Below, in pieces: positions 51,278-59,262 of a stretch of 64,000 nucleotides of DNA. The first letter of the stretch is position 1, and the number at the start of each line of letters is the position of its first letter. The translations under genes were made by a program, and so were the position numbers. Source of the DNA: Cyclobacterium jeungdonense (GTDB lineage Bacteria; Bacteroidota; Bacteroidia; Cytophagales; Cyclobacteriaceae); assembly GCF_010994275.1 (NCBI RefSeq), contig NZ_WMCD01000013.1, forward strand, positions 1 through 64,000. Reading direction: 5' to 3'. The notes under the pieces were generated by a model. It did not search any database and was not told the origin of the DNA. It worked only from the letters and a program-made list of their open reading frames with translations.

Positions 51278-51307
51278 GGCCAATGATTCTTCATTGGCCT
51301 TTTTTTA
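51278..51307 (+). terminator. Rho-independent terminator after YtxH gene
   Basis: GGCCAATGA (51278-51286) pairs perfectly with TCATTGGCC (51291-51299) around a 4-nt loop, followed by seven T. It separates the YtxH gene from the SDR gene. Confidence 0.92.
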
Positions 51308-51329
51308 TTTAAACCTACAAGTAATAATT

Positions 51330-52052
51330 ATGTCATTAAAAAACACAACTGCCATTGTAACCGGTGGCAATACAGGAATCGGCTTCGGTATAGCAGAAGC
51401 ATTAGCGGCTGAGGGTGTTAATGTAGCCATCAGTAGTCGTAGTCTACAGCGTGCGGAAGAAGCGGCTGAAAAAATCCGGAAAAATCCGCTGACTAAAGGC
51501 GAGGTGTTACCTTTAGAAATGGATGTACGGGATTTTAATGCCCAAAAGAAAGGCGTTCAGGATGTACTCGGAAAATGGGGTAAGTTGGATTATTTCGTTG
51601 CCAATGCAGGCGTAGGTCATTTTGCGCCGATTCAAGAATTGTCTCCTGAAAAATGGCATGAAACGATTGATACCAACCTGACTGGCGTATTTTATGGGAT
51701 CAAAGCATCTGTAGATGCATTGAAATCTACCAAAGGCTTTTTCCTGACCATTTCTAGTCTGGCGGGAACGAACTTCTTTGCAGGGGGATCGGCTTACAAT
51801 GCCAGCAAGTTCGGTTTGACCGGTTTTTCCCAGGCGATCATGCTGGATCTGAGACAAGAAGGTGTGCGGGTAAGTACCATCATGCCCGGGTCAGTGGCCA
51901 CGGGATTCAATGATCATGAGGTAAATGAAAAGGATGCCTGGAAAATTCAGATCGAAGATATTGGCGAAATGGTCGTCTGCCTTTTTAACCTGGATCCTCG
52001 AACGCTTCCAAGTAAAATAGAAGTAAGGCCAAGCATGCCCCCCCAAAAATAA
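51330..52052 (+). CDS. Short-chain dehydrogenase/reductase
   Basis: 240-aa classical SDR. Cofactor motif TGGNTGIGFGIAEAL near residue 10, the NAG segment VANAGVG, Ser in LTISSLAG and the active-site YNASK near residue 154. Start 51330 (MSLKNTTAIV) follows the terminator; the frame opens at 51294 inside the hairpin and is rejected. The substrate is not evident. It follows the YtxH gene but is transcriptionally separated by the terminator. Confidence 0.9.
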   Translation: MSLKNTTAIVTGGNTGIGFGIAEALAAEGVNVAISSRSLQRAEEAAEKIRKNPLTKGEVLPLEMDVRDFNAQKKGVQDVLGKWGKLDYFVANAGVGHFAPIQELSPEKWHETIDTNLTGVFYGIKASVDALKSTKGFFLTISSLAGTNFFAGGSAYNASKFGLTGFSQAIMLDLRQEGVRVSTIMPGSVATGFNDHEVNEKDAWKIQIEDIGEMVVCLFNLDPRTLPSKIEVRPSMPPQK

Positions 52053-52081
52053 GAAAGGTTAGACTCTTTATATCGATTATA

Positions 52082-52117
52082 TAGCCGGTACGCTTTTCAG
52101 GTGCCGGTATTTTTTTG
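52082..52117 (+). terminator. Probable terminator after the SDR gene
   Basis: CCGGTAC (52085-52091) pairs with GTGCCGG (52101-52107) with one G-T wobble, followed by TATTTTTTT. It is 30 nt after the SDR stop codon. Confidence 0.6.
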
Positions 52118-52266
52118 TTAAATAAGTAGTATTTTACTTACTAATCCGAATAAAATATGCAATATTTACGAATAACAGACACTTTAATCTTTTATAGGTA
52201 ATAATTTGATTTTTAAGGGTTGAAAATTGCTGCTGAGTACATTTTTTTTAAAAGGAGAGGAGAGAG

Positions 52267-54543
52267 ATGCGGAATCGGATATTAAATGTTTTGTTTCTTA
52301 AAAGATTGGATGAAGCGGATGATCCGATTTACCGAACCAGGCTGACCATACTTTCTTGGGCTTATTTATCCACTGCCTTGTGTTTTATTCAATGCGTAGC
52401 TTTGGTATGGGTTTTTGGTGAAATCCAGGCCGATTCCATGGTTTTTGTACCCTTTATGTTGGTACATTTTGCCCTTTTTTACCTACTTATTTTTAAGGAA
52501 TGGTTGGTTCCTTTAGCACATGTAAAGATAGTCATGTTGCTATTGCCCATACTTTTGAACCTGTTTATCATGCAGGACCGGGTATTGCTGATGCTGGATA
52601 TTGCTTCTATTTTCAATATTTTGATTTTTAGCTTAATTATCCTTTCCCAGCGATGGACGTTATTTTATTTTTTGACAAGTGCATTTCCAATTGGTTGGGG
52701 GTATTTTTTTTACGATAGCTATCAATACCATGAAATCTTTTACGGGTATGCCGGCGGCGATTATGCATTTGCCTCCGTTTTGGCCTATTTGTTTGTCATT
52801 GCGTTTATTTCACTACTATGGATAAAAAACGCCTTTTTGAAATCCATTTCCAAGTTGTCCGACCTTTCCAACTTATTGATGAAGCAAAGATCCAATTTGT
52901 TGCTCCAATCGAAGGAATTAGAAAGGGCGAATAGAGATTTGGAAAACCAAGGTCGTGCTGAGCAGAAGGCCCGCAAAGCTGCGGAAACGGCCAATAAGGC
53001 CAAAAGTACATTTCTTTCTACTATGAGTCATGAAATAAGGACCCCTTTGAACGGGGTGTTGGGCATGGCCGGGTTGCTTAAGGAAACAGCATTGGATGAA
53101 GAGCAAAAAGAGTTTACCGACATCATCTGCAATAGTGGTGAATCCCTGTTGAATGTGATTAACGATATCCTTGATTTTTCCCGACTGGAATCGGGTGAAG
53201 TGGAGATTGACCCTCATGATTTTAATTTACGTAGCAGCATAGAGGATGTGTTGGATTTATTTTCCAGGCAGGCCTCCAATAAAGGGATCGACCTGCTGTA
53301 CCATCTGCCCGAGGGAATTCCCTCACATTTGTGGGCCGATGGGATGAGATTGAAACAGGTTCTGATGAATCTGGTTAACAATGCGATAAAATTTACTTTT
53401 AGTGGGGAAGTCTTTGTGGAGGTGGAAGTAGCGGCACAGCAGGGAAGAGACTGGATACTAATAGTTAAAGTGAAAGATTCGGGCATTGGAATTCCTTCTG
53501 ACAAAATTTCCCGCCTATTCAAATCGTTTTCCCAGGTAGATGCTTCAACCACAAGAAAATACGGAGGAACGGGCTTGGGATTGGCCATCTGTCATCATTT
53601 GGTCACGATAATGGGAGGTAAAATAGGTGTTGAAAGTAATCTGGGGAAAGGCAGCATGTTCTATTTCACCCTTCCAGTGAAGGCCCCGGAGGCTGCTCAT
53701 ATTTCTGAGGAACCCAAATTGGATAATCGTGTTTTGGCTGGTCGAAAAGTTCTCATCGTGGACGATAATTTTACCAATTTGAAAATTCTTCGACTGCAAT
53801 TGGAAAACTTGAGTTTGAAACCCTTTTCAGCATCCTCGGCCGAGGAGGCATTAAAAATTCTCGAAAAGGAACGAGAAATTGAACTGGTAATTACGGATAT
53901 GGAAATGCCAGAAATGAATGGTGTGCAATTCGCGATGAAAGTCCAAAGTGGATTTCCGGATAAAACGATCCTATTGCTAAGCTCCATAGGAGATCAATCG
54001 AAAAGAACCAATCCGGGTTTGTTTATGGCTGTCCTTAATAAACCGGTTAAGTATACCCACCTTATACATGCGCTTCATGCTGCGTTGGATGGAAATCCGG
54101 GAATTGCCCCGCCGTTGAATAGACCTAAGAAAAAGCTGGAATCAAATTTTTCTGAAAAGTACCCCTTATCCATTCTGGTCGCAGAGGACACTCCCATTAA
54201 CCAAAAATTAATTTTAATGATTCTTCAGCGTTTAGGATACCAGCCTGACGTTGTGAATAATGGTGTAGAGGCACTTGAAAAGGTGCTGGCAAATAATTAC
54301 GATTTGGTTTTGATGGATGTTCAAATGCCGGAAATGGACGGGCTGCAAGCATGCAGGGAAATCCGGAATCATCAAAATGAAAACGCCCCTTTGATCATTG
54401 CGATGACAGCCGGAGCGATGGAAGAAGACAAACAGCGCTGTTTCGCGGCAGGAATGGATGGCTATATTTCCAAGCCTTTGGAAATAGACAAATTAAAAGA
54501 AGTCTTAAAAACATCCAGCAGTAGAATCCCACTAAAGACATAA
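52267..54543 (+). CDS. Hybrid sensor histidine kinase with two receiver domains
   Basis: 758-aa membrane kinase. About six transmembrane helices (residues 30-190) replace a periplasmic sensor, followed by a coiled coil (about 205-245). HisKA has the phosphorylatable His255 in STMSHEIRTP, and HATPase has NLVNNAIKFTF, SGIGIPSDK and GGTGLGLAI. Receiver 1 has phospho-acceptor Asp544 in ITDMEMPEMNG and receiver 2 Asp684 in LMDVQMPEMDG, with Lys in YISKPLEI. No output domain or adjacent regulator was found, so signalling must pass to a remote protein. Confidence 0.92.
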   Translation: MRNRILNVLFLKRLDEADDPIYRTRLTILSWAYLSTALCFIQCVALVWVFGEIQADSMVFVPFMLVHFALFYLLIFKEWLVPLAHVKIVMLLLPILLNLFIMQDRVLLMLDIASIFNILIFSLIILSQRWTLFYFLTSAFPIGWGYFFYDSYQYHEIFYGYAGGDYAFASVLAYLFVIAFISLLWIKNAFLKSISKLSDLSNLLMKQRSNLLLQSKELERANRDLENQGRAEQKARKAAETANKAKSTFLSTMSHEIRTPLNGVLGMAGLLKETALDEEQKEFTDIICNSGESLLNVINDILDFSRLESGEVEIDPHDFNLRSSIEDVLDLFSRQASNKGIDLLYHLPEGIPSHLWADGMRLKQVLMNLVNNAIKFTFSGEVFVEVEVAAQQGRDWILIVKVKDSGIGIPSDKISRLFKSFSQVDASTTRKYGGTGLGLAICHHLVTIMGGKIGVESNLGKGSMFYFTLPVKAPEAAHISEEPKLDNRVLAGRKVLIVDDNFTNLKILRLQLENLSLKPFSASSAEEALKILEKEREIELVITDMEMPEMNGVQFAMKVQSGFPDKTILLLSSIGDQSKRTNPGLFMAVLNKPVKYTHLIHALHAALDGNPGIAPPLNRPKKKLESNFSEKYPLSILVAEDTPINQKLILMILQRLGYQPDVVNNGVEALEKVLANNYDLVLMDVQMPEMDGLQACREIRNHQNENAPLIIAMTAGAMEEDKQRCFAAGMDGYISKPLEIDKLKEVLKTSSSRIPLKT

Positions 54544-54548
54544 CCTTC

Positions 54549-54692
54549 ATGAAGATACGAAAAAGGGTCTGCAATACTTGCCTAATGCTCCTCTTTTTTG
54601 TGTCAACCTCTTTTCTTTTTGTTGGGTTTCTGGAGCACGTTTACCCGCAAGGTGCTTCCGTTCATGAAAATCTGCAGCTACCCGCAGGATAA
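54549..54692 (+). CDS. 47-aa signal-peptide ORF, possible truncated gene
   Basis: Small frame starting MKIRKRVCNT with a hydrophobic stretch (LMLLFFVSTSFLFVGFL) and stopping after ENLQLPAG. The start is 5 nt after the histidine kinase stop. The ending resembles the segment after the signal peptide in secreted dehydrogenases of the PQQ/PVC group, so it may be a leftover N-terminus whose body was deleted. It could also be a real small membrane peptide. No further coding support was seen. Confidence 0.35.
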   Translation: MKIRKRVCNTCLMLLFFVSTSFLFVGFLEHVYPQGASVHENLQLPAG

Positions 54693-54913
54693 AAAGAATA
54701 GTTGCTAATTAAATCACTTTTAAGGGCTTAACCTACTCAAAGGACTTCAGAAACGTTGTCCTGGCGGCAGGGATGCAGGGAATTTTGCGTTTCGTGGAAT
54801 AGTCCTGAGCATTTTTTAATTTTTTTGTTAAATTGACCCATAAACCAGGAATTAATCTAATTAATAATCCAGAAACCAATCAATAATTTTGTAAACGCAT
54901 TCCAACATAATTT
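54693..54913. other. Intergenic region after the small ORF
   Basis: Non-coding 221 bp. It contains GGCAGGGATGCAGGG (54766-54780), which is also close to GGCAGGGATGCGGGG near 63321, suggesting shared repeat debris. The right end is the leader of the oxidoreductase gene, with a candidate -7 box. Confidence 0.5.
54884..54891 (+). promoter_or_regulatory. Candidate -7 box for the Gfo/Idh pair
   Basis: TAATTTTG fits TAnnTTTG exactly, ending 22 nt before the ATG at 54914. No -33 TTG at normal spacing. Confidence 0.35.
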
Positions 54914-55954
54914 ATGGACTCAGCACTAAACAGAAGAAATTTTATGGAAAAGGCAGCACTGGCAGGCTTTGGCTTAAGCTTGGCGCCACAAGTACTTAGT
55001 TTTGCGTCCGCTCGCCCAAGAGATGAAAAGCGGGTAGGCATTATCGGCCTGGACACCTCCCATAGCCTGGCCTTTACCAAAGCCTTCAACGCTACGGATG
55101 CAGCTTCGGACCTGGGAGGCTATAAAGTGGTGGCTGCCTATCCGCATGGCAGCAAGGACATTCCCTCCTCGGTGGAACGAATTCCGGGGTATACAGAGGA
55201 AATTCAAACCTTAGGCGTAGAAATTGTCGACTCCATTTCCTCCCTTCTGGAAAAGGTGAATGTGGTGCTTCTGGAGACCAATGATGGCAGGCTTCACTTG
55301 GAGCAGGCCCTGGAAGTATTTAAATCAGGGAAGACAGTATTTATAGATAAACCGATTTCGGCATCCCTGGTGGATGCCATTGCCATTTTCGAGGCAGCTA
55401 AGAAATACAATGTTCCGGTATTTTCCAGCAGTTCCCTTCGGTATATGGAGAATGCTGTTGCAGTCAGAAATGGGAAAATCGGAAAGGTGATGGGAGCAGA
55501 TACTTTTAGTCCGGCTACCCTGGAACCCACCCATCCGGATTTGTTTTGGTATGGCATACACGGGGTAGAAACCCTGTATACCCTGATGGGCACGGGTTGT
55601 GAAACCGTACAGCGAACCCATACAGAAGGCGCGGATGTAGTGGTTGGTACCTGGGGAGGAGGCAGAATAGGCACCTTCAGAGGGACCCGCTCCGGTAAAA
55701 GCGGCTATGGAGGAAGGGCCTTTGGGGAAGAAGGCATCCTGGATATGGGATCCTATGGTGGCTACCGGCCACTTTTGGTGGAAATAGCAAAGTTTTTTGA
55801 TTCCGGGAAGGCACCGGTATCTGCTGAAGAAACAATTGAAATCTTTGCCTTTATGCAAGCTGCCGACGAAAGCAAAAAAATCAACGGACATGCCGTCTCC
55901 CTGCAGGCCGTTTTGGACAAAGGTAGGAGGGAAGCCGCTCAAATCAGCATTTAA
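54914..55954 (+). CDS. Tat-exported Gfo/Idh/MocA family oxidoreductase (short form)
   Basis: 346-aa NAD(P)-binding oxidoreductase with Tat signal NRRNFMEKAALAGFGLSLAP. The Rossmann fold starts with VGIIGLDTSHSLAF, lacking the usual GxGxxG, and the EKP position reads DKPISASLVDAI near residue 150. The C-terminal domain is shorter than in the next gene, which starts 16 nt downstream. The two form an operon ending at a terminator. Substrate unknown; a sugar or cyclitol is likely from family knowledge. Confidence 0.83.
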   Translation: MDSALNRRNFMEKAALAGFGLSLAPQVLSFASARPRDEKRVGIIGLDTSHSLAFTKAFNATDAASDLGGYKVVAAYPHGSKDIPSSVERIPGYTEEIQTLGVEIVDSISSLLEKVNVVLLETNDGRLHLEQALEVFKSGKTVFIDKPISASLVDAIAIFEAAKKYNVPVFSSSSLRYMENAVAVRNGKIGKVMGADTFSPATLEPTHPDLFWYGIHGVETLYTLMGTGCETVQRTHTEGADVVVGTWGGGRIGTFRGTRSGKSGYGGRAFGEEGILDMGSYGGYRPLLVEIAKFFDSGKAPVSAEETIEIFAFMQAADESKKINGHAVSLQAVLDKGRREAAQISI

Positions 55955-55970
55955 TTTTATACCCAATACG

Positions 55971-57314
55971 ATGAAAAATAGCAGAAGAACGTTTGTAAAA
56001 AAAGCAGTAGCTGGAGCAACCCTGGCATCGATAGGAGGCATGCTGCCCGGTATGTCCGCCAAAAGTTATGGTAAAATCATGGGAGCCAATGACCGCATCC
56101 TGGCCGCAAGCATGGGCGTGGTTAGCAGAGGGCATGCAGTCGGTACCAATTTTGCCAGCCAGGAGCAATGTGATGTCATTTACAGTTGCGATGTGGACAT
56201 TCGGGCAGCAGAAAAATTTGCCGGTTCCGTGAATGAAATTCAGGGCAGCAGACCTAAGATTGAAAAAGATATCCGCAAGGTATTGGAGGACAAGGATGTG
56301 GACGTTTTGATCGTAACAGCCCCTGACCACTGGCATGCTCCGGCCGCACTAATGGCCTTGAAGGCAGGGAAACACGTATATCTGGAAAAGCCTTGTAGCC
56401 ACAATCCCCATGAGGGAGAACTCCTGATGGAAGCCCAAAAGAAATACAATAAAGTAATTCAAGTCGGCAACCAGCGCCGCTCCTGGCCCAATGTGATGAA
56501 AGGGATTGAAGAACTCCACAATGGAGTGATCGGCAGGCCATATATGGCCAAAACCTGGTATGCCAATAACCGAGGACCCATAGGGGTAGGAAAACAGGTG
56601 CCGGTGCCCGAATGGCTGGACTACGAACTCTGGCAGGGACCTGCACCGAGGGAAGCCTACAGAGACAATATCCTGCACTACAACTGGCATTGGTTCTGGA
56701 ACTGGGGCACCGGGGAAGCCCTGAACAACGGCACTCACATGGTGGATCTGGCCCGCTGGGGACTGCAGGTGGATTATCCTTCCAGGGTGAATTCCTCCGG
56801 AGGCCGTTACCGCTACAATGACGATTGGGAAACCCCCGATACCCAAATCATTAACCTTGAATTTGATAATAATTCCGTCATCACCTGGGAAGGCAGAAGC
56901 TGTAACGGCAAGCACATAGAAAACGGAAGCGTTGGTACTTTGTTTTATGGGGAAGAAGGTAGCCTGCTGATAGAAGGAGGAAATTCCTACAAGATTTTCA
57001 ACCTAAAAAATGAATTGGTAAAGGATGTGAAAAATGATCAGGAAATCGATCCCACCAACCGGACCAATCCGGCGCAGGCACTGGATGCCATGCACATCCA
57101 AAACTTTTTTGACGGCATCAAAAATGGAACGGAGGTTCGTTCCGAGATCGTTGGTGCACACAAAAGTACCCTTCTGGTGCAATTGGGTAATATTGCTCAG
57201 CGGGTTGGAAGAACCCTGGACATCGATCCAAAAAATGGGAACATTCAGTACGATCCCACCGCCATGGAACTTTGGAAAAGGGAATATGAGCCCGGTTGGG
57301 AACCAAGCGTATAA
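55971..57314 (+). CDS. Tat-exported Gfo/Idh/MocA family oxidoreductase
   Basis: 447-aa enzyme beginning MKNSRRTFVKKAVAGA (Tat signal). Start 55971 is used because the longer frame (55797) runs through the previous gene. NAD-binding region LAASMGVVSRGHAVG near residue 45, the LEKPCSHNPHEGELL signature near 138, and NWHWFWNWGTGEALNNGTH near 235 match the same large subfamily as the gene at 5.3-6.7 kb. It is followed by a strong terminator, then a sodium/solute symporter gene in the same direction. Confidence 0.87.
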   Translation: MKNSRRTFVKKAVAGATLASIGGMLPGMSAKSYGKIMGANDRILAASMGVVSRGHAVGTNFASQEQCDVIYSCDVDIRAAEKFAGSVNEIQGSRPKIEKDIRKVLEDKDVDVLIVTAPDHWHAPAALMALKAGKHVYLEKPCSHNPHEGELLMEAQKKYNKVIQVGNQRRSWPNVMKGIEELHNGVIGRPYMAKTWYANNRGPIGVGKQVPVPEWLDYELWQGPAPREAYRDNILHYNWHWFWNWGTGEALNNGTHMVDLARWGLQVDYPSRVNSSGGRYRYNDDWETPDTQIINLEFDNNSVITWEGRSCNGKHIENGSVGTLFYGEEGSLLIEGGNSYKIFNLKNELVKDVKNDQEIDPTNRTNPAQALDAMHIQNFFDGIKNGTEVRSEIVGAHKSTLLVQLGNIAQRVGRTLDIDPKNGNIQYDPTAMELWKREYEPGWEPSV

Positions 57315-57329
57315 AATTTCCTACATCTT

Positions 57330-57364
57330 AAAAGGCCAAACAATTCTGGTTTGGCCTTTTTTCT
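57330..57364 (+). terminator. Rho-independent terminator after the Gfo/Idh pair
   Basis: AAAAGGCCAAAC (57330-57341) pairs with GTTTGGCCTTTT (57349-57360) around a 7-nt loop and continues into T residues. It lies directly upstream of the symporter gene, so that gene needs its own promoter or read-through. Confidence 0.9.
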
Positions 57365-57386
57365 TTCACCACCTTAATTGTCTGTT

Positions 57387-58853
57387 ATGGAGTTGAGTAC
57401 CCTTGACCTGATTGTGATTGGTCTGTTTTTTTTATTGATGCTGCTGATTGGCGTCTGGTCTTATTTCAGGAATACCGATTCGGAAGATTACTTTGTGGCC
57501 GGAGGTAAACTGCCCTGGTGGCTATCCGGTATCAGCCACCATGTTTCCGGGTATAGCGGGGCAGTGTTCGTGGCCTATGCCGGACTTGCCTATACGCATG
57601 GCTTTTCAGTGTACATTTGGTGGGCATTGACCATTGGATTGACCGTGATTATTTCGGCCAAGGTATTTCCTGTTTTCTGGGTCCGGCTGAGAAAGCGGTT
57701 TAAAATACAATCCCCATTGGAATTTTTGGAGACACGTTACAACCTGGCCACCCAGCAGTTGATGGCCTGGAGTGGTGTTATTTTGAAACTGTTTGATATT
57801 GGCGCCAAATGGGCGGCTATTGCCATACTATTGAATGTATTTACCGGGATTTCCCTGACATGGGGAATTTTGATTTCGGGGGGGATCTCCCTGTTGTACA
57901 TTACCTTTGGAGGACTATGGGCGGTGATCATCACCGATTTTGCCCAGTTCATTGTACAAATCATTGCCGGACTGGTCATGTTTGTGGTGGTCCTTCAGAA
58001 ATTGGGTGGAGTAGATGCTATTTTTACCGTTTGGGACCAACTTCCCGAAGGCAATAGTCAGGCCTTCAATGATCCCTATACAGTGGGTTTTGCGTTGGCC
58101 TTTTTGTTTATCAATTTCCTTTCCTACAATGGCGGGCAGTGGAACCTTGCCACCCGCTACATTTCCTCGCCTACGGAACAACAGGCATCAAAAGCTGCCT
58201 GGCTCTCCGGTGCCTTGTACCTGGTTTGGCCATTGATTTTATTCTTCCCCATGTGGGCTGCACCCGTGCTCCTGCCCGATATGGAAGACCCTACCCAATC
58301 CTATGGTATATTGACCATGGAGTTGTTGCCCGTTGGTTTGATTGGTTTGGTGATTGCTTCCTTATTTGCCAATACCATGTCCATGACTTCGTCCGATATC
58401 AATACCATTTCAGCCGTGATATCCCGGGACATTTTGCCGGCGGTCAATAAAAAATTCCGAAAGGAAGCCACCTCCCTGACCACAGCCAGGATTACTACGT
58501 TCCTGTTTACCCTGGGTACCATTGGTATTGCGCTGCAGTTTGAGCGGTTTGGCGGGGTACTGGGCTTGATTATCAGTTGGTTTGGCGCATTGGTAGGACC
58601 CATCGCCATTCCCATGCTCTTTGGTTTGATTCCCTGGTTCAAATCCTGCGGGCCAAAGGCAGCCATTGGATCTATTCTGGTGGGGCTGCTGGCTTTTGTG
58701 ATCACCAAAAATGTGGAATTAAACAGCCTGGCCCTGGAAGTAAGCCTGCCGGTACTTTCTTCTGCTATTACCTATATACTAGTCGGCTTTCTGGAAAGGG
58801 ATTCCGTACCCGATAAAGTCAAACAGATGCTGTCGGATATTGCGCAGGAGTAG
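57387..58853 (+). CDS. Sodium/solute symporter (SSS family)
   Basis: 488-aa transporter with about 13 membrane helices. Features are SDSEDYFVAGG-like start (NTDSEDYFVAGGKLPWW), SGYSGAVFVAYAGLAYTHG in the first conserved block and RYNLATQQLMAWSGVI, then SMTSSDINTISAVISRDI near residue 335, the sodium-site region. The substrate could be a sugar, polyol or organic acid. ATG 57387 is preferred over TTG 57378. Close to two sugar dehydrogenase-like genes, so carbohydrate transport is likely. Confidence 0.87.
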   Translation: MELSTLDLIVIGLFFLLMLLIGVWSYFRNTDSEDYFVAGGKLPWWLSGISHHVSGYSGAVFVAYAGLAYTHGFSVYIWWALTIGLTVIISAKVFPVFWVRLRKRFKIQSPLEFLETRYNLATQQLMAWSGVILKLFDIGAKWAAIAILLNVFTGISLTWGILISGGISLLYITFGGLWAVIITDFAQFIVQIIAGLVMFVVVLQKLGGVDAIFTVWDQLPEGNSQAFNDPYTVGFALAFLFINFLSYNGGQWNLATRYISSPTEQQASKAAWLSGALYLVWPLILFFPMWAAPVLLPDMEDPTQSYGILTMELLPVGLIGLVIASLFANTMSMTSSDINTISAVISRDILPAVNKKFRKEATSLTTARITTFLFTLGTIGIALQFERFGGVLGLIISWFGALVGPIAIPMLFGLIPWFKSCGPKAAIGSILVGLLAFVITKNVELNSLALEVSLPVLSSAITYILVGFLERDSVPDKVKQMLSDIAQE

Positions 58854-58887
58854 CCTTACGCGTCCAAATCCTCATTGCCAGGGTGCA

Positions 58888-58916
58888 CCACAGATTACTC
58901 AGATTAGCACAGATAA
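58888..58916. repeat. Degenerate 9-bp tandem repeat
   Basis: Three successive units of the form CACAGATTA, CTCAGATTA and GCACAGATA. No coding role. Confidence 0.5.
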
Positions 58917-58921
58917 TAATT

Positions 58922-58954
58922 CTGGGTGAAGTATGCTACTTCACCCAGTTTTTT
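58922..58954 (+). terminator. Terminator after the symporter gene
   Basis: Perfect 12-bp stem CTGGGTGAAGTA (58922-58933) with TACTTCACCCAG (58937-58948), 3-nt loop, then TTTTTT. It is shaped like the neighbouring REP-like hairpins. Confidence 0.88.
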
Positions 58955-59056
58955 ACGGAATCATAAACAGATAAAACCTGCCAAAAAGCCCTTTGTAATG
59001 GCTTATCGTATGCGTTTTAAAAGCACGTTTTTCTTTACGGTCGGTCTTCGGTTTCC

Positions 59057-59177
59057 GGCATTGCAAATGCCTCGTTTGCATAACGCATTGGATACCTGGG
59101 ATGTAGTTGCAAACACCCAGAGACAGTTTTGGGGATTACAAATCCCCCTTATCTGAACCACGGAATTACAAATTCCG
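59057..59177. repeat. Cluster of REP-like hairpins with central ATTRCAAAT
   Basis: Three perfect short hairpins share a 3-nt loop and an ATT-loop-AAT core: GGCATTGCAAATGCC (59057-59071), GGGGATTACAAATCCCC (59131-59147) and CGGAATTACAAATTCCG (59161-59177). The outer bases differ but always pair, a mark of selection or of repeated spread. No transposase is adjacent. Confidence 0.7.
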
Positions 59178-59262
59178 AGGAGCGGAGTTAAAATATGTCA
59201 AAACTATTTTTTATTTATTTATATACCGTATTTTTAGGTGAAATTACCTCTAGGTACACGAT

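Noticed and set aside
54546..54692. Treating the 47-aa frame as a certain pseudogene
   Set aside because: Only a signal-peptide-like part is present and no downstream homologous remnant could be read in the next 220 bp, so truncation is not proven.
55797..55970. Longer N-terminus of the second Gfo/Idh protein
   Set aside because: It would run entirely within the preceding gene. The Tat signal begins at the ATG at 55971.
58888..59177. CRISPR array
   Set aside because: The units are of different sequence and spacing, palindromic with 3-nt loops, and lack constant-length spacers or cas genes.
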